Shown here piece after piece: positions 25,415-34,166 of a stretch of DNA of 36,596 nucleotides. Position 1 is the first letter of the stretch; each line of letters begins with the position of its first letter. The translations under genes were made by a program, and so were the position numbers. The notes beneath the pieces were generated by a model that was not told the origin of the DNA, ran no database searches, and saw nothing but the letters and a program-made list of their open reading frames with translations. The stretch comes from Bacteroidales bacterium (GTDB lineage: Bacteria > Bacteroidota > Bacteroidia > Bacteroidales > WCHB1-69): contig JAKSMD010000010.1 in the NCBI GenBank assembly GCA_024400815.1, forward strand, positions 1 through 36,596, in the 5' to 3' direction.

Positions 25415-26233
25415 TTATTCCGGTTTGATGAAGGTCATGTTCAGTCCGAAATAGGTATAATGGCAGCGTTTTTTGTTTTGTGCCAGATATTGCTCGCGGT
25501 CAATGACTTGCAACATATTGTGGGCATTGTATTTCCACGGGAAACAATGGCGAATGTACTGTACAGAATGGGGTTCCAAGACAAAGCCAGTGCGGGCGAA
25601 GGCTTCGCGCCACTGACTCTCGTTGCGGATATTCTCATTGCCCATCAGAACCTCTTTTTTGAGCACGTCATCATATACGGAGATGACGCGCTTGCGGCCG
25701 CGCTGCTTGAAGAGCATGGCACGCTTCAGAAGACAACCGCCGTTTTCTTCGATGAGAACCAACTTGCCACCTTTTTTCAGGGCTTTATGGAAGATTCGCA
25801 ATCCATCTTCTAATGGCTCAATGTGATGCAAGGTGTCTTGCAAAATGATGTAGTCGTATTTCTCTTCGGGAATATCCTGGTCGAAAACATTGGCATACTC
25901 ATACGTAAAAAGACTGGCGTCACCAAATTTCCCCCAGAACTGCTTGCGTCTTTCAATCTGCTCGGCATAAAATTCAATGGTAGTGCCATAGGCAGGCTGA
26001 CCGTTCATGGCCAGATATAGATCGGTGGAACCATAACCGCAACCGCAATCCCAGATGGTGGGATTGGCGGTGAGGTCGATGTGTTTGTCCAAATATTCAA
26101 GGCGTTGCAGAAAATAGGCCTTGCGGAATTGTTGTTGCGATACACTTCCGTCCACCAGTTTATAGTAAGGATAGAGCGAGCGGTTTTCGCGCAACTCCTC
26201 ACACAAATGCTGATAAAACTCCTCTTTCTGCAT
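25415..26233 (-). CDS. Class I SAM-dependent methyltransferase
   Basis: 272 residues. A Rossmann-type methyltransferase fold is visible: IWDCGCGYGSTDLYLA is motif I (about 60-75), YGTTIEFYAEQIERRK provides the acidic ribose-binding residue, YDYIILQDTLHHIEPLEDGL is the post-II/III segment, and LKKGGKLVLIEENGG follows. The C-terminal third (SQWREAFARTGFVLEP) is typical of UbiE/SmtA-like enzymes. The substrate cannot be told. It begins 11 bp after the typA stop and precedes folB, so it is probably co-transcribed with them, although neither gene suggests a substrate. Confidence 0.88.
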   Translation of the reverse strand: MQKEEFYQHLCEELRENRSLYPYYKLVDGSVSQQQFRKAYFLQRLEYLDKHIDLTANPTIWDCGCGYGSTDLYLAMNGQPAYGTTIEFYAEQIERRKQFWGKFGDASLFTYEYANVFDQDIPEEKYDYIILQDTLHHIEPLEDGLRIFHKALKKGGKLVLIEENGGCLLKRAMLFKQRGRKRVISVYDDVLKKEVLMGNENIRNESQWREAFARTGFVLEPHSVQYIRHCFPWKYNAHNMLQVIDREQYLAQNKKRCHYTYFGLNMTFIKPE

Positions 26234-26244
26234 AAAACATTGGT

Positions 26245-28062
26245 TTATTGTGCGCTTTCAGCACGCATGCCAGCACGTTTTCTTTCCGTTTCATCCAAGA
26301 TTATCTTGCGCAGGCGCAAAGATTCCGGCGTAATTTCCAAATATTCGTCTTTGGCAATAAATTCCATGAACTGTTCCAAAGAGTATTTGATAGCAGGCGC
26401 AAGCACCAATTTCTCATCAGAACCGGCGGCACGCATATTGGAAAGCTTCTTGGACTTGCAGACGTTGATGACAAGGTCGCCCGGACGGATATGTTCGCCA
26501 ATCACCTGACCAGCATAAACCTGTTCATTCGGTTCAATGAAGAACTTACCGCGGTCTTGCAATTTGTTCAAGGAGTAAGCGTATGCTTGACCCGTTTCCA
26601 TTGCAATCAGAGAGCCGGCGTGGCGGCCAGGAATTTCACCCTTCCAAGGTTGGAATTCTGAAAAGCGGTGGGAAATGATGGCTTCACCTTCAGTAGCAGT
26701 CAGCAACTGGTTGCTCAAACCAATCAAACCACGGGAAGGAATCGTGAAAGTCAAATGTACACGGTCGTTCAGTGTATCCATAGCCTGCATTTCACCTTTT
26801 CTGCGAGAAACATGATCAATGACGCGGGAAGACATCTCTTCCGGCACCAACACGGTAAGTTCCTCAATAGGTTCGCACTTCTGGCCGTCAATTTCCTTGA
26901 TAATCACCTGCGGCTGGCCAACTTGGAGCTCATAACCTTCACGGCGCATCGTTTCGATAAGGATGGACAAATGGAGAATACCACGGCCGAACACGTTCAA
27001 ACGGTCTGGAGAGTCGGTTTCCTCAATACGCATAGCGAGGTTCTTTTCGAGCTCAGCAAAAAGACGATCGCGCAAGTGGCGGGATGTCACATATTTACCT
27101 TCTTTACCAAAGAACGGTGAGTTATTGATGGTGAACAACATGCTCATCGTGGGTTCATCCACCTTGATAGGCGTCAATTGTTCTGGATTTTCAAAATCTG
27201 CTACAGTATCGCCGATTTCGAAATCGTCAAGACCGAGGATGGCACAAAGTTCGCCTGCTTCTACCGGTGTTTTGATTTTTTCTTTGCCAAGTCCTTCAAA
27301 CACATAAAGTTCCTTCACCTTGGACTGTTGAATAGTACCGTCGCGTTTTACGAGGGAAACATTCTGACCCCAGGTAATGCTGCCGCGTTTCACACGACCG
27401 ACGGCAATACGACCAACGTAAGAAGAGTAGTCCAAAGAGGAAATCATCATCTGCAAATTGCCAGGTTCCGGTTTTGGAGCAGGTATATATTTAATAATTG
27501 TATCCAACAAATAGGAGATGTCGTTGGTCGGCGTTTTCCAATCCGGACCCATCCAGCCGTTCTTAGCAGAACCGTAAACTGTTGGGAAATCAAGTTGCTC
27601 GTCATTGGCGCCCAAGTTGAACATCAGTTCAAAGACAGCTTCCTGAGCGAGTTCCGGTTGGCAGTTCGGTTTATCGACTTTATTGATGACAACGATAGGT
27701 TTAAGACCGAGTTCAATAGCCTTTTGAGTAACGAAACGGGTTTGAGGCATCGGGCCCTCGAAAGCATCCACCACGAGGAGCACGCCATCAGCCATATTGA
27801 GCACGCGTTCCACTTCGCCCCCGAAGTCGCTGTGTCCCGGAGTATCAATAACGTTGATTTTCACGCCTTTGTAGCGTACGGAAACATTCTTGGAAAGGAT
27901 TGTGATACCGCGTTCGCGCTCCAAATCGTTATTATCAAGAATAAGATCTTTCTTTTCCTGATTCTCTCTAAAGAGATTAGATTGATATAAAATTCTATCT
28001 ACGAGCGTTGTTTTGCCATGGTCAACGTGAGCAATGATTGCTATGTTTCTGATTTCTTGCAT
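26245..28062 (-). CDS. typA: Ribosome-associated GTPase TypA/BipA
   Basis: 605 residues from ATG 28062 ([18 protein letters not shown]); longer starts would run into the promoter at 28088. A translational GTPase related to EF-G and LepA, it binds the 70S ribosome and supports 50S assembly and growth under stress. The G motifs are intact: AHVDHGKT (G1), RGITI (G2), DTPGHSDF (G3) and NKVDK (G4). Beta-barrel and EF-G-like domains follow, then the BipA-specific C-terminal region ([39 protein letters not shown]). It is the first gene of a run with a methyltransferase and folB. Confidence 0.97.
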   Translation of the reverse strand: MQEIRNIAIIAHVDHGKTTLVDRILYQSNLFRENQEKKDLILDNNDLERERGITILSKNVSVRYKGVKINVIDTPGHSDFGGEVERVLNMADGVLLVVDAFEGPMPQTRFVTQKAIELGLKPIVVINKVDKPNCQPELAQEAVFELMFNLGANDEQLDFPTVYGSAKNGWMGPDWKTPTNDISYLLDTIIKYIPAPKPEPGNLQMMISSLDYSSYVGRIAVGRVKRGSITWGQNVSLVKRDGTIQQSKVKELYVFEGLGKEKIKTPVEAGELCAILGLDDFEIGDTVADFENPEQLTPIKVDEPTMSMLFTINNSPFFGKEGKYVTSRHLRDRLFAELEKNLAMRIEETDSPDRLNVFGRGILHLSILIETMRREGYELQVGQPQVIIKEIDGQKCEPIEELTVLVPEEMSSRVIDHVSRRKGEMQAMDTLNDRVHLTFTIPSRGLIGLSNQLLTATEGEAIISHRFSEFQPWKGEIPGRHAGSLIAMETGQAYAYSLNKLQDRGKFFIEPNEQVYAGQVIGEHIRPGDLVINVCKSKKLSNMRAAGSDEKLVLAPAIKYSLEQFMEFIAKDEYLEITPESLRLRKIILDETERKRAGMRAESAQ

Positions 28063-28087
28063 CTTATATGTATTACTTAAAAACTTG

Positions 28088-28095
28088 CAAAAATA
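28088..28095 (-). promoter_or_regulatory. -7 promoter element for typA
   Basis: The minus strand reads TATTTTTG, about 25 bp before ATG 28062. Confidence 0.6.
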
Positions 28096-28203
28096 CAAAA
28101 AAATAGAGAATTTTTGCATAATAAAAGTAATACAAAATTAAAAACTTTAGACCTACCGCTCTACCCTTCTACTCCTCCACCCATCGACCCATCCAATTTT
28201 TCG

Positions 28204-28211
28204 TATCTCTG
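28204..28211 (+). promoter_or_regulatory. Weak -7-like element for the 28236 gene
   Basis: TATCTCTG differs at one base from TAnnTTTG and lies 24 bp before ATG 28236. The stretch 28141-28200 before it is an unusual pyrimidine-rich tract. Confidence 0.3.
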
Positions 28212-28235
28212 CCCATTCAAAATAAGCGACTCTTT

Positions 28236-28673
28236 ATGAGAAAAATAATCATTACAACCATCATTCTGTTGAGTGTTCAATGCATTTTAGCTCAAAAAAC
28301 GGTATGGTCTTTCCCTTCACAAAATTGCAAAGATGCCATTGACAGCCTTCGAAAATACAACTATGTTGATTATTATGGACTTGATGGTTGGAGTTCCACA
28401 TCTCCAAATGCATTCAAGCCACGGTACTTCTTTTCTGCTGTGATGGCCTACCACTCTCAATGGGCACTGGATCTAATTGAAGAGACTTTTGTATTGATCA
28501 AACAAAATCCGGAAGATAGGCCTACGGATTATTACGACAACGAAGGCTGGTTCTCTCACAATTATGGCGAAAGTTTCGACCGTGCCTACGAGTTGTATCC
28601 CAACGTGTACAATGATGATTACTTCGATGCGCTTCATAAGAAATATGGTCGCGAAAACGACATGGGATGGTAA
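28236..28673 (+). CDS. Secreted protein of unknown function
   Basis: 145 residues. The signal peptide is MRKIIITTIILLSVQCILAQ. The mature part is rich in Tyr, Asp and Trp, and no family is recognised. It contains FSAVMAYHSQWALDLIEETF, likely one long helix, and the tail YFDALHKKYGRENDMGW. It probably acts in the periplasm or outside the cell. The M16 peptidase gene follows after 44 bp but has its own strong -7 element, so joint expression is uncertain. Confidence 0.7.
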   Translation: MRKIIITTIILLSVQCILAQKTVWSFPSQNCKDAIDSLRKYNYVDYYGLDGWSSTSPNAFKPRYFFSAVMAYHSQWALDLIEETFVLIKQNPEDRPTDYYDNEGWFSHNYGESFDRAYELYPNVYNDDYFDALHKKYGRENDMGW

Positions 28674-28685
28674 TCTTCAAATTCT

Positions 28686-28693
28686 TATCTTTG
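28686..28693 (+). promoter_or_regulatory. -7 promoter element for the M16 peptidase gene
   Basis: TATCTTTG, followed by C, fits TAnnTTTG and lies 25 bp before ATG 28718. Confidence 0.7.
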
Positions 28694-28717
28694 CAAAAAA
28701 ATAAAACCTAATTCAAT

Positions 28718-31609
28718 ATGAAAAGATTTTTTCTATTCTGTTTTTGTTTCTTACTGTCAATCAGCTTGTTTGCTCAAAAGGCAAAATTTGAGACCCTGAC
28801 TTTATCCAACGGTATGAATGTCGTGTTGTGCGAAGACCATTCCCAACCCAAAATATACGGGGCGGTTTGCGTGCACGTAGGTGCTAAAAATGATCCTCTG
28901 GACAATACCGGCATGGCCCACTATCTCGAACACCTGATGTTTAAAGGCACAGACCAAATTGGCACGCTCGACTGGGAGCAAGAAAAGACCTATTTGGACA
29001 GCATCGATCTGCTCTACGACCAAGTGCACAGTATTTCCGACGAAATCCAAAGAAACGAGATTTTATTGAAAATCAATCAATTAAGCAACAAAGCAACCGA
29101 ATATGCCATTCCTAACGAAGTGGATGTCATCTTGAGCAAAATGGGTGGTGAGGATGTCAACGCATTCACCTCCAACGATGTCACCGTTTATCATAACGCA
29201 TTTCCATCCAATCAATTAGAAAAATGGCTGGAAGTATATGTAGAGCGTTTCCGCCATCCGGTGTTCCGCCTTTTCCAATCTGAATTAGAAGCCGTTTACG
29301 AAGAATATAATATGTATCAAGACGAACCCATCAATGTCTTTATGGAAGATGCCGTAGCCGCCGCCTACGGCGAGCATCCATATGGGAGACCCGTCATCGG
29401 TTGGCAAAAGCACCTTAAAAATCCGCAGACTACAGCCATGCAGAAATTTTTCAGCACCTACTACCAGCCGCATAATATGACATTGTTGCTGGTAGGCGAC
29501 TTCAATGCAAAAGACATCCACTCCTTGCTCGAAAATACGATGGGCCGGCTTAACAATGATTTGGCAAAACCGGCTACCGCTCAAGAGCGCATGAATACAG
29601 ATTTGAACATGCCAGTAAAACCTTTTGGAGATCACCAGATTATAACCGTCAGCGAAACCCCGGTGAAAATGGGCGTAATCGGTTTCCAAACTGTGGGCTC
29701 CAACAATGCTGACGCCTTCTATTTGGACATCATCAGCGAACTGCTCAACAATTCTTCGGAAACAGGACTTTTAGACAAATTGAATAACGACCACCAACTC
29801 ATGATGTCGGGCGCATTCAATTATGCCATGCTGGAACACGGCGTTTTCGCTTTCTACTATGTGCCCAAAATTCTCGGACAAACACACGAAGACGCAGAGG
29901 CATTGATTTTTGCAGCCATTGACTCCCTTAAAAAGGGAGCTTTCAGTACCAATTTGTTTGAAGCTGTAAAAATGGAATATTTAAAAGATTATATGTTGAA
30001 TATGGAATCTATGGAGGACAAATTCAACACGGTCTTGGACCTCGTGACCAACAAAATCAGTTTCGATGAATACATGCAACGTGAAAATCGCATTCGTGAT
30101 TTGAAAAAGGAAACCATCGTATGCTATGCCAACCAATATTTTGGGAATAACTGTTTGATTTTCCGTTCCAACATGGGTATCAAAAAACAAGAAAAGCTGC
30201 AAAAACCGAATTGGAAACCTGTTGTGACAAAAAATGCTGGAAGACAGTCCGATTTTGCTGTGAAAATTGAAAAAATGCCCGTTCTGGACATCAAACCGCA
30301 GATTCTCCATTTTGACAAAAATGTAACCATTGAAACTATCAATGAGGATTTCACCATATATGCCAGTAAGAATCCCATCAACGAGATTTTCTCTTTGAAT
30401 ATCTTTTTCAATCATGGTCGTTTGACAGATCCGACATTGGCCACAGCCGTAGATTATGTTTCTATGCAAGGAACCAAGAAGATGTCCTTCCAAGATTTTC
30501 AAATGGAATTGCAAAAATTGGGTGCTTCTATGGATATCATCGCAAACGATGAAGACCTGCGCATCTGCATCAGCGGATTTGACAAAGACATGCCAAAAAT
30601 CATCCGCCTGTGTGCTGAAAAACTGTTCAATACCAGCAATGATGAGCAGAAACTGCAAATTATCATCGAAAACAAAGAAAGTTCAGATAAGATGTCCAAA
30701 AATGACGCCGGTTCCTGGGGCAGTGCTTTAGCCAATTACGCTATTTTCGGCGCCAACTCTCCGATGCTCACCAGACCCTCTCTCAAAGAACTCAAGTCCA
30801 TGGCAGGCCAAGACCTGTTGAACCTCTTCCGCGGCGCCTTAGACTACGACGGTTATGTCACCTATGTTGGAAACAATGAATTGAAAGATGTCATCCAATT
30901 GTTAAAAGAAACCATCCTACGAAACGAGCATGCCAAACAAGGAGAAAATTCCATCCGCTCTATTGAGACCTACGACAAACCGACTATTTTCTTGGCCTCT
31001 AACAAGCATTTCTTACAAAGCAACATCTATTTCTATCTATTGGGCAACACTTTAGAGAGTGTGGAAAGTCGCATGGCCTGCGAGGGTTACAACGAATATA
31101 TGGGGGGCAGCATGGCCGGTGTGGTTTTCCAAGAAATCCGTGAGTTGCGTTCTCTCGGCTACTCTGCATACGCATACTATTCCTATGACCGTCTCAACCG
31201 TCGCCCCGGCCACATCTTCGGGTTCTTGGGCACGCAGGCCGACAAAACCGTCGAAGGGTGCCAAGCGATGAGCGAACTGATTGCCACCTTCCCCGACCGC
31301 CCAGAAAAATTCGATATGGCAAAGACTTCTGCTTTGCATAAACTTGAAGCCAACTATATTTACTTCCGCCAAATGCCAGGACAAGTGAAGCGCTGGATGG
31401 AATGTGGATATCAGGAAGACCCGCGCGCCGAGCAATTCAAAGTGCTGAGCAACCTGAATTACGCTGACATTACCGGCTTCTATAAAGACAATACCGCTGA
31501 CAAACCTTTGGTCATCACCATTGCCGGCGACAAAAAACGAATCAACTTGAAAGAATTGTCAAAACAATACAATATTATAGAATTAAAGTATAAAGACATC
31601 TTTAAATAG
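28718..31609 (+). CDS. Secreted M16 (pitrilysin/insulinase-type) zinc peptidase
   Basis: 963 residues with a signal peptide (MKRFFLFCFCFLLSISLFAQ). The inverted zinc motif HYLEH is at 68-72 (His68, Glu71, His72), with the distal zinc ligand supplied by the ELEAVYEEYNM helix near residue 190. The length fits a single-chain enzyme with two M16 half-barrels: the N-terminal half carries the metal site, and the C-terminal half (from about 560) has the inactive partner fold, including the GYSAYAYYSY segment. It would degrade peptides in the periplasm. A bidirectional terminator follows. Confidence 0.94.
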   Translation: MKRFFLFCFCFLLSISLFAQKAKFETLTLSNGMNVVLCEDHSQPKIYGAVCVHVGAKNDPLDNTGMAHYLEHLMFKGTDQIGTLDWEQEKTYLDSIDLLYDQVHSISDEIQRNEILLKINQLSNKATEYAIPNEVDVILSKMGGEDVNAFTSNDVTVYHNAFPSNQLEKWLEVYVERFRHPVFRLFQSELEAVYEEYNMYQDEPINVFMEDAVAAAYGEHPYGRPVIGWQKHLKNPQTTAMQKFFSTYYQPHNMTLLLVGDFNAKDIHSLLENTMGRLNNDLAKPATAQERMNTDLNMPVKPFGDHQIITVSETPVKMGVIGFQTVGSNNADAFYLDIISELLNNSSETGLLDKLNNDHQLMMSGAFNYAMLEHGVFAFYYVPKILGQTHEDAEALIFAAIDSLKKGAFSTNLFEAVKMEYLKDYMLNMESMEDKFNTVLDLVTNKISFDEYMQRENRIRDLKKETIVCYANQYFGNNCLIFRSNMGIKKQEKLQKPNWKPVVTKNAGRQSDFAVKIEKMPVLDIKPQILHFDKNVTIETINEDFTIYASKNPINEIFSLNIFFNHGRLTDPTLATAVDYVSMQGTKKMSFQDFQMELQKLGASMDIIANDEDLRICISGFDKDMPKIIRLCAEKLFNTSNDEQKLQIIIENKESSDKMSKNDAGSWGSALANYAIFGANSPMLTRPSLKELKSMAGQDLLNLFRGALDYDGYVTYVGNNELKDVIQLLKETILRNEHAKQGENSIRSIETYDKPTIFLASNKHFLQSNIYFYLLGNTLESVESRMACEGYNEYMGGSMAGVVFQEIRELRSLGYSAYAYYSYDRLNRRPGHIFGFLGTQADKTVEGCQAMSELIATFPDRPEKFDMAKTSALHKLEANYIYFRQMPGQVKRWMECGYQEDPRAEQFKVLSNLNYADITGFYKDNTADKPLVITIAGDKKRINLKELSKQYNIIELKYKDIFK

Positions 31610-31625
31610 TTGAAGATGCGGGCAC

Positions 31626-31661
31626 AAAAAAAGTCGTTCGGGATTCCGAACGACTTTTTTT
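31626..31661. terminator. Bidirectional rho-independent terminator
   Basis: Stem GTCGTTCGG/CCGAACGAC (31633-31641 with 31646-31654), loop GATT, flanked by A- and T-runs. It serves the M16 gene and the convergent mreB gene. Confidence 0.93.
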
Positions 31662-31677
31662 ATAGAGATTAGATTGA

Positions 31678-32700
31678 TTATTTCATCAAGAATGGGAACT
31701 TGTCGAAGTTCTTCAAGGCGATAGCCGTACCGCGGGCAACTGCCTTCAAAGGATCTTCAGCCACATGGACTTTCAAGTGTGTTTTCTTTTGGATACGTTT
31801 ATCCAAACCGCGCAACAAAGAACCGCCACCGGCCAAATAGATACCCGTCTTGTAAATATCGGCAGAAAGTTCTGGCGGCGTCTTTTCAAGAGCGTTGTTC
31901 ACAGCGGTTTCAATCAAAGCGATGGAACGGTCAAGGGCTTGAGCGATTTCGCGGTAGCTGACCTTAACAGCGATAGGGAGACCTTGGAGCAGGTCACGGC
32001 CATAAACTTCATAATCAGCTGGCGGGTTTTCCAAATCTTCGATAGCAGAACCCACATTGATTTTGATTTGTTCAGCCGTAGCAACACCGATTGCGATGTT
32101 GTGCTTTTTACGCATGTATTCTATAATGTCATTATTGAAACGGTCACCAGCGACTTTAACAGAAGTACTTGTTGTAATACCGCCCAATGCGATGACAGCG
32201 ATTTCGCTGGTACCACCGCCGATGTCGATAACCATGTTACCGTTGGCATCCAAAACATCGATGCCAATACCGATAGCGGCAGCCATAGGTTCGTGAATCA
32301 TTCTGACATCTTTAGCGCCGGCCTGCTCAGCAGAGTCACGTACAGCACGTTCTTCCACTTCGGTAATGCCGGAAGGTATACAAATCACCATTTTCAATGC
32401 CGGTGGGAAAAAATAGCCCTTGGAACCCGTCATTTTGATGAATTCGCGCAACATCATTTCCGTTGCTTGGAAGTCTGCGATGACCCCATCTCGCAACGGT
32501 CTAACCGTCGTAATACCAGCTGGCGTTCTGCCTTCCATCATCAAAGCTTTCTTGCCGACAGCCTTTACGGTTTTCGTTTTTTGATCAATAGCAATAATGG
32601 ACGGCTCATCAACAACCACCTTGTTATTCTGCAAAATAACGGTGTTGGCCGTGCCTAAGTCGATTGCTAATTCCTTGGTTAATATTGAAAAAAGACCCAT
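31678..32700 (-). CDS. mreB: Rod-shape-determining protein MreB
   Basis: 340 residues from ATG 32700 (MGLFSILTKELAIDLGTANT), the usual family start; a longer frame overlaps the promoter. It is an actin-like ATPase polymerising beneath the inner membrane to guide peptidoglycan synthesis and rod shape. Visible motifs are phosphate 1 DLGTANT, phosphate 2 DIGGGTSEIAVI, adenosine GIYLAGGGSLLRGLD, and IPSGITEVEERAVRDSAEQAG. A Bacteroidota mreB is usually followed by mreC and mreD; here it converges on the M16 gene, so any mreCD is elsewhere. Confidence 0.97.
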   Translation of the reverse strand: MGLFSILTKELAIDLGTANTVILQNNKVVVDEPSIIAIDQKTKTVKAVGKKALMMEGRTPAGITTVRPLRDGVIADFQATEMMLREFIKMTGSKGYFFPPALKMVICIPSGITEVEERAVRDSAEQAGAKDVRMIHEPMAAAIGIGIDVLDANGNMVIDIGGGTSEIAVIALGGITTSTSVKVAGDRFNNDIIEYMRKKHNIAIGVATAEQIKINVGSAIEDLENPPADYEVYGRDLLQGLPIAVKVSYREIAQALDRSIALIETAVNNALEKTPPELSADIYKTGIYLAGGGSLLRGLDKRIQKKTHLKVHVAEDPLKAVARGTAIALKNFDKFPFLMK

Positions 32701-32725
32701 TATATATAACTTTATTAAAAGGTTG

Positions 32726-32733
32726 CAAAAGTA
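32726..32733 (-). promoter_or_regulatory. -7 promoter element for mreB
   Basis: The minus strand reads TACTTTTG in the context GTACTTTTGCAACCT, as upstream of aroB. Confidence 0.7.
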
Positions 32734-32836
32734 CAAAAAATCAGTCATATATACGATTATCAAAATGAATAGTTACATGATTTTTCACTTTTTTTCAAAG
32801 AGTGTCCATCAAATGGGCAAAACATCAATTTTTTTG

Positions 32837-32844
32837 TATTTTTG
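32837..32844 (+). promoter_or_regulatory. -7 promoter element for the SPOR/folD operon
   Basis: TATTTTTG fits TAnnTTTG. It lies only 14 bp before ATG 32859, which implies a very short leader. Confidence 0.7.
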
Positions 32845-32858
32845 CCGAAAACTTTTGT

Positions 32859-33254
32859 ATGCAAAAAATTATCGCAACTTTCTTATTTGCAATACTTTGT
32901 ATTTTTGTTTCAGCACAAAGTTCCGTACACTATGATGTAGAACCCGCTATCACAAAAATTCAAAACGACTATGTTGCAAAATGGGGACAGATTGGCAAAA
33001 TAGACGGATATCGCATTCAAATTCTTGCGGTTACAGGTACCAATTCCAAAGGTCAGGCCGAAAGTGCCAAAGCCATTTTCGAAGGCCAATTCCCCGAAAT
33101 TCCAGCCTACATCACCTATGTGGAACCTTATTTCAGAATCCGAATTGGGAATTTCTATTCGCGATTAGAAGCCTATAAAACCCTTCTGGAAATCCAATGG
33201 CAATATCCCAATGCCTACATCATTCCCGATAAAATAGATTATTCAGACAATTAA
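32859..33254 (+). CDS. Secreted SPOR-domain protein
   Basis: 131 residues from ATG 32859; an earlier in-frame ATG lies before the -7 element. The signal peptide is MQKIIATFLFAILCIFVSAQ. The mature protein is mainly one SPOR domain (about 60-125): YRIQILAVTGTNSKGQAESAK, then YFRIRIGNFYSRLEAYKTLLEIQ. SPOR domains bind peptidoglycan stripped of stem peptides, usually at the division septum, so a periplasmic cell-wall role is likely. folD starts 8 bp downstream and shares the transcript. Confidence 0.85.
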   Translation: MQKIIATFLFAILCIFVSAQSSVHYDVEPAITKIQNDYVAKWGQIGKIDGYRIQILAVTGTNSKGQAESAKAIFEGQFPEIPAYITYVEPYFRIRIGNFYSRLEAYKTLLEIQWQYPNAYIIPDKIDYSDN

Positions 33255-33262
33255 CCACGCTT

Positions 33263-34123
33263 ATGAAACTCATTGACGGGAAAGCCTGTGCCCAACAAAT
33301 CAAGGCCCAAATATCCAAAGAAGTTGAAATGATCAAAGCCATCGGCTTTCGCGTTCCAAAGTTGGCCATTATGCTGGTTGGCGACCGTCCTGACAGTGTT
33401 TCATACGTACGCAGTAAGGAAAAAACATGCAAATCTTTAGGCATGGACTGCCAAACCTATTTTTTGGCAGCAGACACGCCGGAAGAAGAGATTCTGAAAC
33501 TCATTGAGAAGTTGAACAATGATCGCACAATAGACGCCATCCTTATTCAATTGCCGCTCCCTGACCATTACGACAGTGCACGCATTTTGGATTTTATTGA
33601 TTATCGCAAAGATGCAGATGGCCTGCACCTCATGAACGTAGGTTTGCTGCACCTTGGCGAACCATACGTCATGCCTTGCACTCCCAAAGGCATCATGACA
33701 CTTTTGGAGACCAACGGCATTGAAGTGGCCGGCAAACATGCCGTCGTCATCGGACGAAGCCAACTGGTAGGCGAACCCACTGCGCAATTGCTCATCCGTC
33801 AAAATGCAACGGTAACCCTTTGCCACTCCCACACACGCAACTTGCCAGAAATTACGAAAATCGGTGACATCGTCATTACGGCTGCCGGAAAACCCAACTT
33901 GCTGAAACCCGAAGATTTTAAAGAAGGCGCCGTGCTTATTGATGTGGCCATCAATCGCACGGACGAAGGTCTGGAAGGCGACGTTTACAGTCCGCGCACA
34001 CGCGAGGCATTAGAACAACGTCTTGGCGCTGCCACACCTGTGCCGGGCGGCGTCGGCCCTATGACCATCGCCATGCTGATGCAAAACGTCTTAGATATGT
34101 ATAAAATAAAGAATCACAATTAG
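33263..34123 (+). CDS. folD: Bifunctional methylenetetrahydrofolate dehydrogenase/cyclohydrolase
   Basis: 286 residues, normal length. It interconverts 5,10-methylene-, 5,10-methenyl- and 10-formyl-tetrahydrofolate in the cytoplasm with NADP. Visible motifs include YVRSKEKTCKSLGM with the catalytic lysine, ILIQLPLPDH, DGLHLMNVG, the PCTPKGIMTLLE loop, the Rossmann VVIGRSQLVGEPTAQLL and TPVPGGVGPMTIAMLMQN. It is in an operon with a SPOR-domain gene, an unexpected partner. The stop codon lies in the loop of its terminator. Confidence 0.97.
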   Translation: MKLIDGKACAQQIKAQISKEVEMIKAIGFRVPKLAIMLVGDRPDSVSYVRSKEKTCKSLGMDCQTYFLAADTPEEEILKLIEKLNNDRTIDAILIQLPLPDHYDSARILDFIDYRKDADGLHLMNVGLLHLGEPYVMPCTPKGIMTLLETNGIEVAGKHAVVIGRSQLVGEPTAQLLIRQNATVTLCHSHTRNLPEITKIGDIVITAAGKPNLLKPEDFKEGAVLIDVAINRTDEGLEGDVYSPRTREALEQRLGAATPVPGGVGPMTIAMLMQNVLDMYKIKNHN

Positions 34124-34138
34124 TTGTGATTCTTTATT
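34105..34138. terminator. Terminator hairpin overlapping the folD stop codon
   Basis: A 15-bp perfect stem (34105-34119 with 34124-34138) has loop TTAG containing part of the folD stop at 34121-34123. It can also act for the convergent M64 gene. The poly-T tail is weak. Confidence 0.8.
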
Positions 34139-34166
34139 CCTATATGTTTGTCTTAAAATAAGCGCG

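Noticed and set aside
29981..30658. A 225-codon minus-strand frame inside the M16 peptidase gene
   Set aside because: It lies wholly within a well-supported gene and has no motif or promoter.
31765..32658. A 297-codon plus-strand frame opposite mreB
   Set aside because: mreB is fully supported on the minus strand by all its motifs; the opposite frame has no recognisable features.
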